From: an uncultured Pelagibacteraceae bacterium
GTDB lineage: Bacteria > Pseudomonadota > Alphaproteobacteria > Pelagibacterales > Pelagibacteraceae
DNA: 64,000 bases
Assembly: GCA_902612605.1 (NCBI GenBank)
Contig: CACMDY010000001.1
Span: 372,001-436,000 of the forward strand
Direction: 5' to 3'
Position 1 is the stretch's first letter; every line of letters begins with the position of its first letter. The notes beneath the pieces were generated by a model. It searched no databases and was not told the origin of the DNA. It saw only the letters and a list, made by a program, of their open reading frames with translations. Below, piece by piece: positions 9,084 to 18,745 of this stretch. The translations under genes were made by a program, and so were the position numbers.

Positions 9084-10177
9084 TTAAAAATTTTAAACTT
9101 TTAAATAATAAAACTGTATTTTACTTTAATGACAATAAGTTTGAAACATTTCCTAACATTTGGTTAAGGGATCATATTAAAAATAAAGAAAACTGGGATT
9201 TTAAAACCAATCAAAGAATAACTTATACCGCTAATTTAGACATTAATATCAAAGTTAAAAAAGCAAAATTATTAAAAAAAGGGAAATTCATTGAAATATT
9301 ATGGTCTGATGAAAATAAACCAACCAAATATTCATATGAATTTTTAAAAAAAAATTCTTTAAAAAAAGAAGAAACTAAAAGTGATACTCAATTTTGGAAA
9401 GATAAAGACATAAAAAATCAAATTTTCATTAATTATAAGCAATTACAAACTAAAGTTGGATTTAAAAATTTATTAAAAAAAATCCACATATATGGTTTTG
9501 CAGTCGTAAGAAATTGTTCAAAGAACTTAAACTCTGTTGAATATATAGCTAAAAAAATTGGTTATGTCAGAAATTCAATTTTTGGAGGATTGTGGACTTT
9601 TGAATCAAATAATAAAAAAGCAGACAGTGCATATTCAAACCAAGAACTGAGACCACATACAGACTCTACATATAGTAATGATGCACCGGGTTTACAATTA
9701 CTGCTTTGTTGTAAGTATGATGCTAAAGGTGGAGATTCTATAATGGTAGATGGATTTAAATTGGCAAATGAAATCAAACAAAAATATAAAAAACATTTTA
9801 AAACTTTAACAAATACAAAAGTTAAAGGTTCTTATATTGGTGATGGTGTTCGCCTTGAAGCAAAAAGACCAATAATAAAATTAAATGAAAAAAATAATTT
9901 TGATCAAATTAGTTTTAATAATTACGATAGAGCACCTTTTAGAGAAAATAATCAGAAAACAATTAATTTTTATAAAGCAATTAAAATATTTGATACGATG
10001 GCAAACCAAAAGCAATATCAGTGGAGGCATATTTTAAAACCTGGTGAATTACTAATTTTTAATAATTGGAGAGTAATGCATGGTAGAGGCGCATTTTCAG
10101 GTATAAGAAAAATGGCTGGTTGCTATATCAATAAAGAAGATTTTGATAGCTGTTGTAGAATGAATAATATTATCTAA
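9080..10177 (+). CDS. Fe(II)/2-oxoglutarate dioxygenase, gamma-butyrobetaine/trimethyllysine hydroxylase-like
   Basis: TauD/TfdA-superfamily oxygenase with the two-domain plan of gamma-butyrobetaine hydroxylase. The N-terminal piece (about 1-95) resembles the family's small domain (NIWLRDHIKNKENW), but without its zinc-binding Cys residues. The catalytic domain has the iron triad His193-x-Asp195 (RPHTDSTYSND) and His334 (VMHGRGAFSG), with a downstream Arg for 2-oxoglutarate. Family members hydroxylate betaines in carnitine synthesis or degradation, consuming 2-oxoglutarate and O2. Translationally coupled to aceF by a 4-nt overlap, which is unusual company. The exact substrate is not determinable. 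Confidence 0.82.
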   Translation: MIKNFKLLNNKTVFYFNDNKFETFPNIWLRDHIKNKENWDFKTNQRITYTANLDINIKVKKAKLLKKGKFIEILWSDENKPTKYSYEFLKKNSLKKEETKSDTQFWKDKDIKNQIFINYKQLQTKVGFKNLLKKIHIYGFAVVRNCSKNLNSVEYIAKKIGYVRNSIFGGLWTFESNNKKADSAYSNQELRPHTDSTYSNDAPGLQLLLCCKYDAKGGDSIMVDGFKLANEIKQKYKKHFKTLTNTKVKGSYIGDGVRLEAKRPIIKLNEKNNFDQISFNNYDRAPFRENNQKTINFYKAIKIFDTMANQKQYQWRHILKPGELLIFNNWRVMHGRGAFSGIRKMAGCYINKEDFDSCCRMNNII

Positions 10178-10191
10178 ATTTAATTAAATTA

Positions 10192-11091
10192 ATGTCCAAA
10201 ACTACATCGCTAATATGCGCTTTGATAACAACATTTATTTGGGGCACTGCTTTCATTGCTCAAGACACAGGCATGGACAATATTGGTCCATTAACGTTCA
10301 ATGCATCTAGATTTTTTGTTGGTTTTCTTACAGTCCTACCCATTGCTTTAATTTTAGAAAGAAAAAAAATTAATTATGAAATCAATTCTAATAAAAAATT
10401 ATTTTTAAAATATTTATTTTTAATGGGCATATCATTATTTTTAGGCACTTACTTGCAGCAAGCCGCATTACAATACACGAATATAGCTAATGCAGCTTTT
10501 TTCACAGTTTTTTATGTTCCATTAGTTCCAATTTTACTATTTTTTATTTATTCTATTAAAGTCCATTGGAGTCTTTGGCCTTCAATAGGTTTATGTATAA
10601 TAGGTGTTTACCTATTAAGTGATTTTTCAAACTCAGAAATTATGATAGGTGATGCTTTAGTTATTCTATGCTCACTATTTTGGGCTTTACATATAATTTT
10701 CGCTGGAAAATTTATGGAGAAATTTAATATACCAATTTTTTATGCAGCATTACAAGCAGCTCTTGTTTTTGGTTTATCTCTTATATTTGCTTTTATTTTA
10801 GAGGAAGTAGTTATTACAAAAATTTTAACTGAGTATAGTTCAATATTATATGCAGGCGTCTTATCTGGAGGAATTGCTTTTACTTTACAAATGTTTGCAC
10901 AAAAAAATATTGAAGAAGCTCCAGCAGCAATAATTTACTCTCTTGAAGGTGTCTTTGCAACAATTGCTGGATGGATTATTTTAAGTCAAGTTCTTAACAT
11001 AAATAATATTATAGGATGTGTATTAATTCTTATTGCTGTAATATTTTCTCAAATTGCTCCAACGTCCAAAAAATCACAAGTAAATAATTGA
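10192..11091 (+). CDS. EamA/DMT-family transporter
   Basis: Inner-membrane protein with ten hydrophobic helices in two five-helix EamA repeats (299 aa, standard). Repeat marks are visible: TTFIWGTAFIAQDTGMDNIGPLTFNASRF in the first half, and LCSLFWALHIIFAGKF and SLEGVFATIAGWIILSQ in the second. DMT proteins mostly export amino acids or other small metabolites; the ligand is unknown. It follows the dioxygenase by 14 nt and probably ends the aceE transcript; its 3' end overlaps the convergent uppP gene by 18 nt. Confidence 0.88.
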   Translation: MSKTTSLICALITTFIWGTAFIAQDTGMDNIGPLTFNASRFFVGFLTVLPIALILERKKINYEINSNKKLFLKYLFLMGISLFLGTYLQQAALQYTNIANAAFFTVFYVPLVPILLFFIYSIKVHWSLWPSIGLCIIGVYLLSDFSNSEIMIGDALVILCSLFWALHIIFAGKFMEKFNIPIFYAALQAALVFGLSLIFAFILEEVVITKILTEYSSILYAGVLSGGIAFTLQMFAQKNIEEAPAAIIYSLEGVFATIAGWIILSQVLNINNIIGCVLILIAVIFSQIAPTSKKSQVNN

Positions 11092-11841
11092 AAAAAGAAT
11101 AATACTTAAAACTATTCTATAAATAACAAAAAAACTCAAACTAAACATTTTAACATAAATAAGAAAATATTTAATTGTAAAATAAGAAAATAAAAATGAA
11201 GCTGAAGTAGAAAAAATAAATATAGCATCAAAATTTATTTGATCATCAATAACATCTTTAAATCCCAAAACACTTGCACCTGCTAAAGCTGGAATAGACA
11301 AATAAAAAGCTATTTTTGATGATTCAACTCTGTCAAATTTTAAAAATCTTGAAGCTGTAATTACTATACCTGATCTACTGACTCCTGGAATAATAGCTAA
11401 AATCTGAAATAACCCTATTATAATAATACTTTTAATATTTAATTCTGAAGAAATTTTATTTTTCAATTCAAACTTATCTGAAAAGTATAATAAAATTCCA
11501 AAAATCATAGTTGTCCAAGCGACAACTTTTAAGTTTCTAAATTGATCAATTAAATTTGTGGAGTAAAAAATATAACCAACAATAACTAATGGTATAGACC
11601 CAAGAATTATTAGTAGAAATATATTTTTATTATTAATGATATTTATTAACTCTTTTCTAAAAAATAAAATAATTGCTAACAAAGAACCTAAATGCAGACT
11701 AATATCTAATTGTAGGTTGTTAACATTGAAGTCACTCAATCTTGATATAATTAAAAGATGTGCAGACGAGCTAACTGGAATAAACTCAGATATTCCTTGA
11801 ATAATTGATAAAATTAGCGTCTCTACATATTTTGAAATCAT
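11074..11841 (-). CDS. uppP: Undecaprenyl-diphosphatase (BacA/UppP)
   Basis: Membrane phosphatase recycling undecaprenyl diphosphate to the monophosphate lipid carrier for peptidoglycan and surface polysaccharides. The two family motifs are present: EFIPVSSSAHL near the N terminus and IPGVSRSG in the middle, with several transmembrane helices between and after. I start at the internal Met (MISKYVETL) at 11841 and not at the ORF-track start 11904, because family proteins begin just before the SIIQGISEFIP segment; this gives 255 aa, close to the usual 260-270. It is divergent from gltD. Confidence 0.92.
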   Translation of the reverse strand: MISKYVETLILSIIQGISEFIPVSSSAHLLIISRLSDFNVNNLQLDISLHLGSLLAIILFFRKELINIINNKNIFLLIILGSIPLVIVGYIFYSTNLIDQFRNLKVVAWTTMIFGILLYFSDKFELKNKISSELNIKSIIIIGLFQILAIIPGVSRSGIVITASRFLKFDRVESSKIAFYLSIPALAGASVLGFKDVIDDQINFDAIFIFSTSASFLFSYFTIKYFLIYVKMFSLSFFVIYRIVLSIILFSIIYL

Positions 11842-11945
11842 TAGATCCAATACTTCATAATGAAATTGTAACCAAATTAAAGCAATTACATATTTGCATA
11901 TCATCTATGCATAATAAGAAAAAACCGCTGATTTATTTAAGTTTT

Positions 11946-11971
11946 GTCAAATATTAGTCAATATTTATGAC
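11946..11971. promoter_or_regulatory. Imperfect dyad in the uppP-gltD intergenic region
   Basis: GTCA-AATATT-AGTC-AATATT-TATGAC forms an inverted repeat (arms GTCAAATATT and AATATTTATGAC, two-base bulge) about 50 nt upstream of the gltD start. It also contains the direct repeat GTCAA(A)TATT. It could be an operator for the nitrogen-assimilation operon or a chance AT-rich dyad; no regulator is assigned. Confidence 0.25.
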
Positions 11972-12019
11972 CTTGTAATTGTTTATTATTAAATTTTTAT
12001 CGTATATACAGCGTCCACC

Positions 12020-13453
12020 ATGTCAGAAAAAATGCTTAAGTTTGTTGATATAGGTCAACAAAATCCACCTAAAAGAGATATATCAGACCGAAAAGAGGAT
12101 TTTGAGGAAATATATCAAGAATTTCTAAAAGATAGAGCTGTTCAGCAGTCAAGCAGATGTTCCCAATGTGGAGTACCATTTTGCCAAGTTCATTGTCCAT
12201 TAAGTAACAATATACCAGATTGGCTTAAACTAACTGCTGAGGGAAGATACGAGGAAGCTTATCAATTATCACAAAGCACAAACAACATGCCAGAAGTTTG
12301 TGGAAGAATTTGCCCCCAGGATAGGCTGTGTGAAGGAAATTGTGTAATAGAGCAATCGGGTCATGGAACAGTAACTATTGGATCAATAGAAAAATATATC
12401 ACAGAGAAAGCTTGGGAAAATGGTTGGGTTAAACCAATAGAAATAAATAGTGAAAAAAACGAGAGTGTAGGAATTATAGGTTCTGGTCCTGCTGGACTTG
12501 CTTGTGGAGAACAACTCAGAAAAAAAGGATACAAGGTAACTATATATGATCGTTACGACAGAGCTGGAGGGCTACTAATATATGGTATCCCAGGATTTAA
12601 ATTAGAAAAGCATGTTGTTCAAAGAAGAATAAAACTTTTGGAAGAAAGCGGAATAAAATTTGTCTTAAACTTTGAAGTTGGAAAAGATTCCAGCTTGATG
12701 GAGTTAAGAGAAAAACATGATGCAATTTTAATAGCTACAGGAGTTTATAAAGCTAGAGAAGTTAATCTACCTGGTAACGATTTGAGTAATATTTTCCCTG
12801 CAATGGAGTTTTTGACAGCATCAAATAAAAAAGGACTAGGTGATAAAGTTGAGTTGTTTGATAACGGAACTTTAAATGCTGAAGGCAAAGATGTTGTAGT
12901 AATTGGAGGTGGCGATACAGCGATGGACTGCTTAAGGACTTCAGTGAGACAGAATGCTAAATCTGTAAAATGTTTGTATAGAAGAGATAGAGAAAATATG
13001 CCAGGATCAGCAAGAGAAGTTGGCAATGCAGAAGAAGAAGGTGTTGAATTTATTTGGTTAACAAGCCCTAAAGAGTTTAAGGGAACAAATAAAATTGAAA
13101 GTGTAGTTGTTAATAAAATGAAATTGGGTGAGCCAGATGATAGCGGTAGAAGAAAACCAGTTGTTGAAGAAAACTCAGATTTTGAAATTAAAGCTGATCT
13201 TGTAATCAAAGCACTTGGATTTGATCCAGAAGATCTTCCAAAATTATTTAATGAAGAAAAATTACAAGTATCAAGATGGGGAACAATAAAAGCAGATTTT
13301 GATACAATGGAAACTAGTATAGAGGGAGTTTTTGCAGCCGGAGATATAGTTCGTGGAGCATCTTTAGTGGTTTGGGGTATCAAAGACGGAAGAGATGCCG
13401 CAACATCAATTGATAATTATTTACAAAGTAAACAAAAACTTAGAGTTGCTTAA
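12020..13453 (+). CDS. gltD: Glutamate synthase (NADPH) small subunit
   Basis: Beta subunit of GOGAT; it passes electrons from NADPH through FAD and low-potential 4Fe-4S clusters to the large subunit. The N-terminal cluster domain shows CSQCGVPFCQVHC and CGRICPQDRLCEGNC. FAD binding is at GIIGSGPAGLACGEQL and NADPH binding at VVIGGGDTAMDCLRT; the C-terminal FAD segment GVFAAGDIVRGASLVVWGI is intact. Length 477 aa is standard. Order is gltD then gltB with a TAATG overlap, so the subunits are translated together. An imperfect dyad lies upstream. Confidence 0.96.
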   Translation: MSEKMLKFVDIGQQNPPKRDISDRKEDFEEIYQEFLKDRAVQQSSRCSQCGVPFCQVHCPLSNNIPDWLKLTAEGRYEEAYQLSQSTNNMPEVCGRICPQDRLCEGNCVIEQSGHGTVTIGSIEKYITEKAWENGWVKPIEINSEKNESVGIIGSGPAGLACGEQLRKKGYKVTIYDRYDRAGGLLIYGIPGFKLEKHVVQRRIKLLEESGIKFVLNFEVGKDSSLMELREKHDAILIATGVYKAREVNLPGNDLSNIFPAMEFLTASNKKGLGDKVELFDNGTLNAEGKDVVVIGGGDTAMDCLRTSVRQNAKSVKCLYRRDRENMPGSAREVGNAEEEGVEFIWLTSPKEFKGTNKIESVVVNKMKLGEPDDSGRRKPVVEENSDFEIKADLVIKALGFDPEDLPKLFNEEKLQVSRWGTIKADFDTMETSIEGVFAAGDIVRGASLVVWGIKDGRDAATSIDNYLQSKQKLRVA

Positions 13454-16400
13454 TGAAGTTAAGAAATAAAAATTTAAAAATTTTAAAAAGTAACCATGTT
13501 TACTCGGAAGAAATGGAACATGATGCATGTGGTGTAGGTTTAGTAGCATCCACCGAAGGCCTAAAATCAAGAAAAGTCGTAGAATATGGAATCGATGCCT
13601 TAAAAGCTGTTTGGCATAGGGGTGCAATCGATGCAGACGGAAAAACTGGAGATGGTGCTGGAATCCATATTGAAATTCCCAAAGATTTCTTTGAGGAAAA
13701 AATTGAAGTCACTGGTCATAAACATGATAATTCTGAACTATGTGTGGGTATGATTTTCTTACCAAGAAATGATTATAGCGCTCAAGAGCAATGTAGAACT
13801 ATTGTTGAAAGTGAACTAACAAAGAGAAATTTTAGTATCTATGGTTGGAGACAAGTTCCTGTTGATCCCTCTGTCTTAGGAGAAAAAGCTGAACAAACAA
13901 GACCTGAAATTACTCAAGTATTGTTCACATACAATGACAAAAAAGTTGTCAATAAATCTCTGGAACAAAAATTGTATGAAACTAGAAGAGTAATTGAAAA
14001 AGAAGCTCTCAATAATCAATTAAATAATTTTTATATATGTTCATTTAGTTCTAAATCTATCATTTACAAAGGAATGTTTTTAGCAGAAGCTTTGTCAGAT
14101 TTTTATACTGACTTGAAAGATGAAAGATTTATATCTAGGTATGCAATATTTCACCAAAGATTTTCAACTAATACTGCGCCAAGTTGGGACTTAGCTCAAC
14201 CATTTAGATCTATAGCGCATAATGGTGAAATAAATACTCTTAAAGGAAATGTTAATTGGATGAAGGTTCACGAAGAAGAGATGTTTAGTCCAGTTTTCGA
14301 AGATATAGAGAATCTTAAGCCTGTAATACCAGCTGGCAATTCTGACTCTGCATCATTAGATAATGTTTTTGAGTTATTAAATATTTCTGGACAGCCTGCT
14401 CCTCTAGCAAAATTAATGTTAATACCAGACGCTTGGTCAAAAAAAAATAAGGTATTAAAAAAAGATCATCAACAACTATTCAATTTTTTAAATAGTACCA
14501 TGGAGCCTTGGGATGGGCCAGCTGCTATAGCTGCAACTGATAATGAATGGGTAATTGTTGCAACTGACAGAAATGGATTAAGACCACTTAGATATACAGT
14601 GACAAGAGACAAACTTCTTTTTGCAGGAAGTGAAACAGGAATGATAGATTTAAATGAGAAAAAAATTGTATCTAAAGGAAGATTAGGACCTGGAGAAATA
14701 TTAGGAGTAAGAATAGAAAAAGGCAAAGTATATTCAAACGATGAAATAAAAAACTACCTTTCAAAAGAATATAAACATTACAACAATCAGATTATTGATC
14801 TTGATAAAAAATTAGAGGCAGAAACTGAAAAAGTAGAGCTGGAAGGCCAAAGTTTGAGGAATTTTCAACATTGTTTTGGATATAGCATAGAAGATTTAGA
14901 ATTAATTCTTCATCCAATGGCAGAAGATGCTAAAGAAGCAACAGGCTCAATGGGTGATGATACGCCTTTAGCAGTTTTATCTGACAAATATAGACCATTA
15001 TATCATTACTTTAGACAAAACTTTAGTCAGGTTACAAATCCACCAATTGACTCTCTAAGAGAAAATAAAGTTATGAGTTTAAAGACAAGATTTGGAAATC
15101 TTGGTAATATTTTAGATTTTAGTAAATTAACTAAAGACAATATTTATGTCTTAAATAGTCCGATATTATCAAATGCACAATTTGAAAAATTTTTAAAATT
15201 CTTTGGAAATAATAATAAAGTTTTAGATTGTACATTCAGCAAAGATGATGATTTAGAGACATCAATAAATTTACTCAAAGTTAAATCTGAACAAGCTGTT
15301 AGAGAGGGAATTAAACAAATAATATTATCAGATAAAAATATTTCAGAAAATATAATGCCAATGCCGATGCTTTTATGTATAGGGGCAATAAATACACATT
15401 TAGTTAAATTAGGTTTGAGAGGTTATGTTTCTATTAATGTTCAAACTGGAGATGCTTTAGATACTCACTCTTTTGCAACATTAATTGGTGTTGGTGCTAC
15501 TACAGTGAACCCTTATTTAGCTTTTGATAGCTTATATCAAAGACATTCTAAGAAATTATTTGGAAATTTCACTTTTGATGAATGTGTTTCAAGATATATT
15601 AAATCAGTCAATCTCGGTCTTCTTAAAATAATGTCTAAAATGGGAATTTCTGTTTTAAGTTCTTATAGAGGCGGATGTAATTTTGAAACTGTGGGACTAA
15701 GCAGAACAATTGTGAAAGATTACTTTCCTGGGATGTTATCAAAGATTTCTGGAATTGGTTTAAAAGGAATAGAAAAGAAAATCAGAACTATACACAAAGA
15801 AGCATTTTTCAATAATTCAAATATTTTACCTATTGGAGGTATTTACAGATATAGAAAAAATGGTGAAACACATCAGTATCAAGGCAAACTTATTCATTTA
15901 CTGCAAACTGCGGTTGGACAAGGATCTTATGAAATATATAAAAAATACATTAAAGGTATTTATAATCTAAATCCAATAAGTTTAAGAGATTTAGTAGATT
16001 TTAAATCTAAAAATCCCATCGATATATCTAATGTTGAGCCTGCATCTAATATATTAAAAAGATTTGGAAGTGGAAGTATGTCTCATGGAGCTTTATCTAA
16101 AGAAGCACATGAAACTCTTGCTGTTGGTATGAACAGAATTAAAGGCGCATCTTGTAGTGGTGAAGGTGGAGAAGATGAAAATAGATTTAAGATTATGGAG
16201 AATGGAGATAGTGCAAATTCAAGGGTTAAACAAATTGCATCAGCTAGATTTGGAGTAACCATTAATTATTTAAATAATTGTAATGAGATTGAAATCAAAA
16301 TTGCACAGGGTGCTAAACCAGGTGAAGGTGGACAATTACCAGGTTTTAAAGTTACGGATGAAATTGCGAGATTGAGACACTCAACGCCAGGAGTTACTTT

Positions 16401-17949
16401 AATATCCCCTCCACCACATCACGATATTTACTCAATAGAAGATCTAGCTCAATTAATTTATGATTTAAAACAAATAAATCCTAAGGCTAGGGTTGGAGTT
16501 AAATTAGTTGCTTCATCAGGAATTGGAACGATAGCTGCTGGAGTTGCAAAAGCTAAAGCAGACATAATTTTAATCTCGGGGCACTCAGGAGGTACAGGAG
16601 CTACTCCACAGACAAGCGTTAAATATGTTGGAGTTCCTTGGGAGATGGGATTAACAGAAGCAAATCAGGTATTGACATTAAATAACTTGAGACATCAAGT
16701 GACGCTTAGAACTGACGGTGGAATAAAAACAGGAAGAGATGTTGTAATTGCAGCCATGATGGGAGCAGAAGAATTTGGCGTAGCAACAACTGCTTTAGTC
16801 GCAATGGGATGTATAATGGTCAGACAATGTCATTCAAATACATGTCCAGTGGGTGTTTGCACACAAGATGATAAATTAAGAGAGAAATTTACAGGAACTC
16901 CTGAAAAAGTAGTGAACCTTTTTACATTTATAGCAGAGGAAGTAAGAGAAATACTTGCTGATCTTGGTTTCAAATCTTTAAATGAAGTAATTGGAAGAAC
17001 TGACTTACTAAGGCAAGTAAGCAAAGGATCACCAAACTTGGATGATCTAGACTTAAATCCTCTTTTTGTTCAGGCAGATCCTGGAAAAAATAAAAGATAT
17101 TGTGAGAAACCTGAAATTAATTCTGTTCCAGATACTTTAGATCAAAAATTATGGCCAGAAATAGAAGATAAAATAGATAAAAAAGAAAAAATAAATCAAG
17201 AATTTGAAATTCAAAATACCGATAGAGCAGTTGGTACTAGAATTTCTTATCATTTGTACAAAAAATTTGGAAATAACAATCTTGATGAAAATTCGATCGA
17301 ATTAAATTTTAAAGGTTCAGCAGGCCAATCCTTTGGTGCTTTTGCTATTAAAGGATTAAAACTAATTTTAAAAGGGGATGCAAATGATTATGTTGCTAAA
17401 GGACTATCAGGCGGAACTATTGTGATTAAATTACAAGATGAAAGCAACCTTGTTTCAAATGAAAATACTATTATTGGAAATACTGTTTTGTATGGAGCTA
17501 CTTCAGGAAAATTATTAGCTGCAGGACAAGCAGGAGAGAGATTTGCTGTTAGAAATTCAGGTGCAACTGCAGTAGTAGAAGGTTGTGATTCAAATGGTTG
17601 TGAATATATGACGGGCGGAAACATTATCATATTAGGAGATATTGGCGATAATTTTGGGGCTGGCATGACAGGAGGTATGGCATTTATTTATGACCCTGAA
17701 AATCAATTTGATAAAAAAGTAAATCCTGAAAGTGTAGTTTGGCAAACTCCAGAAACTAAATTTTGGATTGAGCATCTAAGGAAATTAATTAAAGAGCATG
17801 CGATAGAAACAAATTCAACAATCTCGAAAAAAATTGTCGAGAATTTTGAAAATGAAATAAATAATTTCGTCCAAGTTTGTCCAAAAGAAATGTTAGATAA
17901 GTTAGAAAATCCTATATCAAATAAAAAATTAGTCGGTCAAGCTAGTTAG
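13453..17949 (+). CDS. gltB: Glutamate synthase large subunit
   Basis: Alpha subunit of GOGAT, producing two glutamates from glutamine and 2-oxoglutarate. A 25-residue propeptide precedes the amidotransferase nucleophile Cys26 (HDACGVG). The Ntn amidotransferase domain (to about 430) has RYAIFHQRFSTNT and HNGEINT; the central domain follows; the FMN synthase domain has KPGEGGQLPG, the SGHSGGTGATP loop and the 3Fe-4S cysteines in CIMVRQCHSNTCPVGVC. The C-terminal GXGXG beta-helix domain (from about 1270) has repeated Gly-rich turns. Full length at 1498 aa. Its end overlaps the convergent hydrolase gene by 8 nt. Confidence 0.97.
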   Translation: MKLRNKNLKILKSNHVYSEEMEHDACGVGLVASTEGLKSRKVVEYGIDALKAVWHRGAIDADGKTGDGAGIHIEIPKDFFEEKIEVTGHKHDNSELCVGMIFLPRNDYSAQEQCRTIVESELTKRNFSIYGWRQVPVDPSVLGEKAEQTRPEITQVLFTYNDKKVVNKSLEQKLYETRRVIEKEALNNQLNNFYICSFSSKSIIYKGMFLAEALSDFYTDLKDERFISRYAIFHQRFSTNTAPSWDLAQPFRSIAHNGEINTLKGNVNWMKVHEEEMFSPVFEDIENLKPVIPAGNSDSASLDNVFELLNISGQPAPLAKLMLIPDAWSKKNKVLKKDHQQLFNFLNSTMEPWDGPAAIAATDNEWVIVATDRNGLRPLRYTVTRDKLLFAGSETGMIDLNEKKIVSKGRLGPGEILGVRIEKGKVYSNDEIKNYLSKEYKHYNNQIIDLDKKLEAETEKVELEGQSLRNFQHCFGYSIEDLELILHPMAEDAKEATGSMGDDTPLAVLSDKYRPLYHYFRQNFSQVTNPPIDSLRENKVMSLKTRFGNLGNILDFSKLTKDNIYVLNSPILSNAQFEKFLKFFGNNNKVLDCTFSKDDDLETSINLLKVKSEQAVREGIKQIILSDKNISENIMPMPMLLCIGAINTHLVKLGLRGYVSINVQTGDALDTHSFATLIGVGATTVNPYLAFDSLYQRHSKKLFGNFTFDECVSRYIKSVNLGLLKIMSKMGISVLSSYRGGCNFETVGLSRTIVKDYFPGMLSKISGIGLKGIEKKIRTIHKEAFFNNSNILPIGGIYRYRKNGETHQYQGKLIHLLQTAVGQGSYEIYKKYIKGIYNLNPISLRDLVDFKSKNPIDISNVEPASNILKRFGSGSMSHGALSKEAHETLAVGMNRIKGASCSGEGGEDENRFKIMENGDSANSRVKQIASARFGVTINYLNNCNEIEIKIAQGAKPGEGGQLPGFKVTDEIARLRHSTPGVTLISPPPHHDIYSIEDLAQLIYDLKQINPKARVGVKLVASSGIGTIAAGVAKAKADIILISGHSGGTGATPQTSVKYVGVPWEMGLTEANQVLTLNNLRHQVTLRTDGGIKTGRDVVIAAMMGAEEFGVATTALVAMGCIMVRQCHSNTCPVGVCTQDDKLREKFTGTPEKVVNLFTFIAEEVREILADLGFKSLNEVIGRTDLLRQVSKGSPNLDDLDLNPLFVQADPGKNKRYCEKPEINSVPDTLDQKLWPEIEDKIDKKEKINQEFEIQNTDRAVGTRISYHLYKKFGNNNLDENSIELNFKGSAGQSFGAFAIKGLKLILKGDANDYVAKGLSGGTIVIKLQDESNLVSNENTIIGNTVLYGATSGKLLAAGQAGERFAVRNSGATAVVEGCDSNGCEYMTGGNIIILGDIGDNFGAGMTGGMAFIYDPENQFDKKVNPESVVWQTPETKFWIEHLRKLIKEHAIETNSTISKKIVENFENEINNFVQVCPKEMLDKLENPISNKKLVGQAS

Positions 17950-18703
17950 TATTTTTAATAATATTATCTAACTCTTTACAAATAATATTTAGATTTTTTT
18001 TTGAAGAGAGACTATGGTCACCCTTCTTAATTATATTTAATTTTTTTTTTGCTTTGCTGAAGATTTTTAAAACTTCTCTTGAGTATTTAATTGGTACAAC
18101 TTCATCTTTTTGACCATGGACCATAGTAACAGATATTTTCATTGGAATTTTAACATTCAAAACTTTATTTTGTTTTTTTCTTCCATCTTTAATTAATTGA
18201 TTAGTTATGAGATACTCATAACCACCATTTTTAATTTTGCTAATACCTTTTTTGATAATTTCACTCTTCGTCTTTTTTGAAAATTTTTTCCACATTATTC
18301 TTGTTAAAAATTCTGGAGCAGAGCCAATTCCCATAAAGCCTTTAATCTGTTTCTTAATTGATTTAAATAATAATAAAGAAATCCAAGCACCCATACTAGA
18401 ACCTATTAAAATTATATCATTTTTTTTAACTATATTCTTAATAGTCTGTTTTGCATCATTTGCCCAAGTGGAAATATTCCCTTTTGTAAATTCACCTGAA
18501 GATTTTCCGTATCCAGAATATTCTAGTGCCAAAAAACCCAATTTATTTTTTTTAGCATAGTTTAAAAATCTTTTAGGTTTATCTCCTTCTATATCGGATG
18601 CAAAACCTGGTAAAAATATAATATAAAGATTTTTCTTATAATAATTGCTTATATATCTTAGTTTTTTTGTTTTAGAAATTTTTAGAAATTTAAATTTTTT
18701 CAT
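17942..18703 (-). CDS. Alpha/beta hydrolase (serine)
   Basis: Cytoplasmic serine hydrolase of the alpha/beta fold, 253 aa. Nucleophile elbow GSSMGAW (Ser about 103), an acid candidate in VHGQKDEVVP and a C-terminal His in KKGDHSLSS complete a plausible triad; LPGFASDIEGDKP and LEYSGYGKSSGEF give the oxyanion/early-strand pattern. This resembles the ABHD10/BEM46-type group found in alphaproteobacteria. The substrate is unknown. It has no signal peptide. It is convergent with gltB and divergent from the glycosyltransferase, with 42 nt between starts. Confidence 0.8.
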   Translation of the reverse strand: MKKFKFLKISKTKKLRYISNYYKKNLYIIFLPGFASDIEGDKPKRFLNYAKKNKLGFLALEYSGYGKSSGEFTKGNISTWANDAKQTIKNIVKKNDIILIGSSMGAWISLLLFKSIKKQIKGFMGIGSAPEFLTRIMWKKFSKKTKSEIIKKGISKIKNGGYEYLITNQLIKDGRKKQNKVLNVKIPMKISVTMVHGQKDEVVPIKYSREVLKIFSKAKKKLNIIKKGDHSLSSKKNLNIICKELDNIIKNTN

Positions 18704-18745
18704 ATAAAGTATTAAAATTGATTTGAAATATTATAACTCTACCAT

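Noticed and set aside
12745-13383. Minus-strand ORF of 212 aa inside gltD
   Set aside because: Antisense shadow of a clear gltD reading frame; Ser/Pro/Leu-rich translation typical of the reverse complement of coding DNA.
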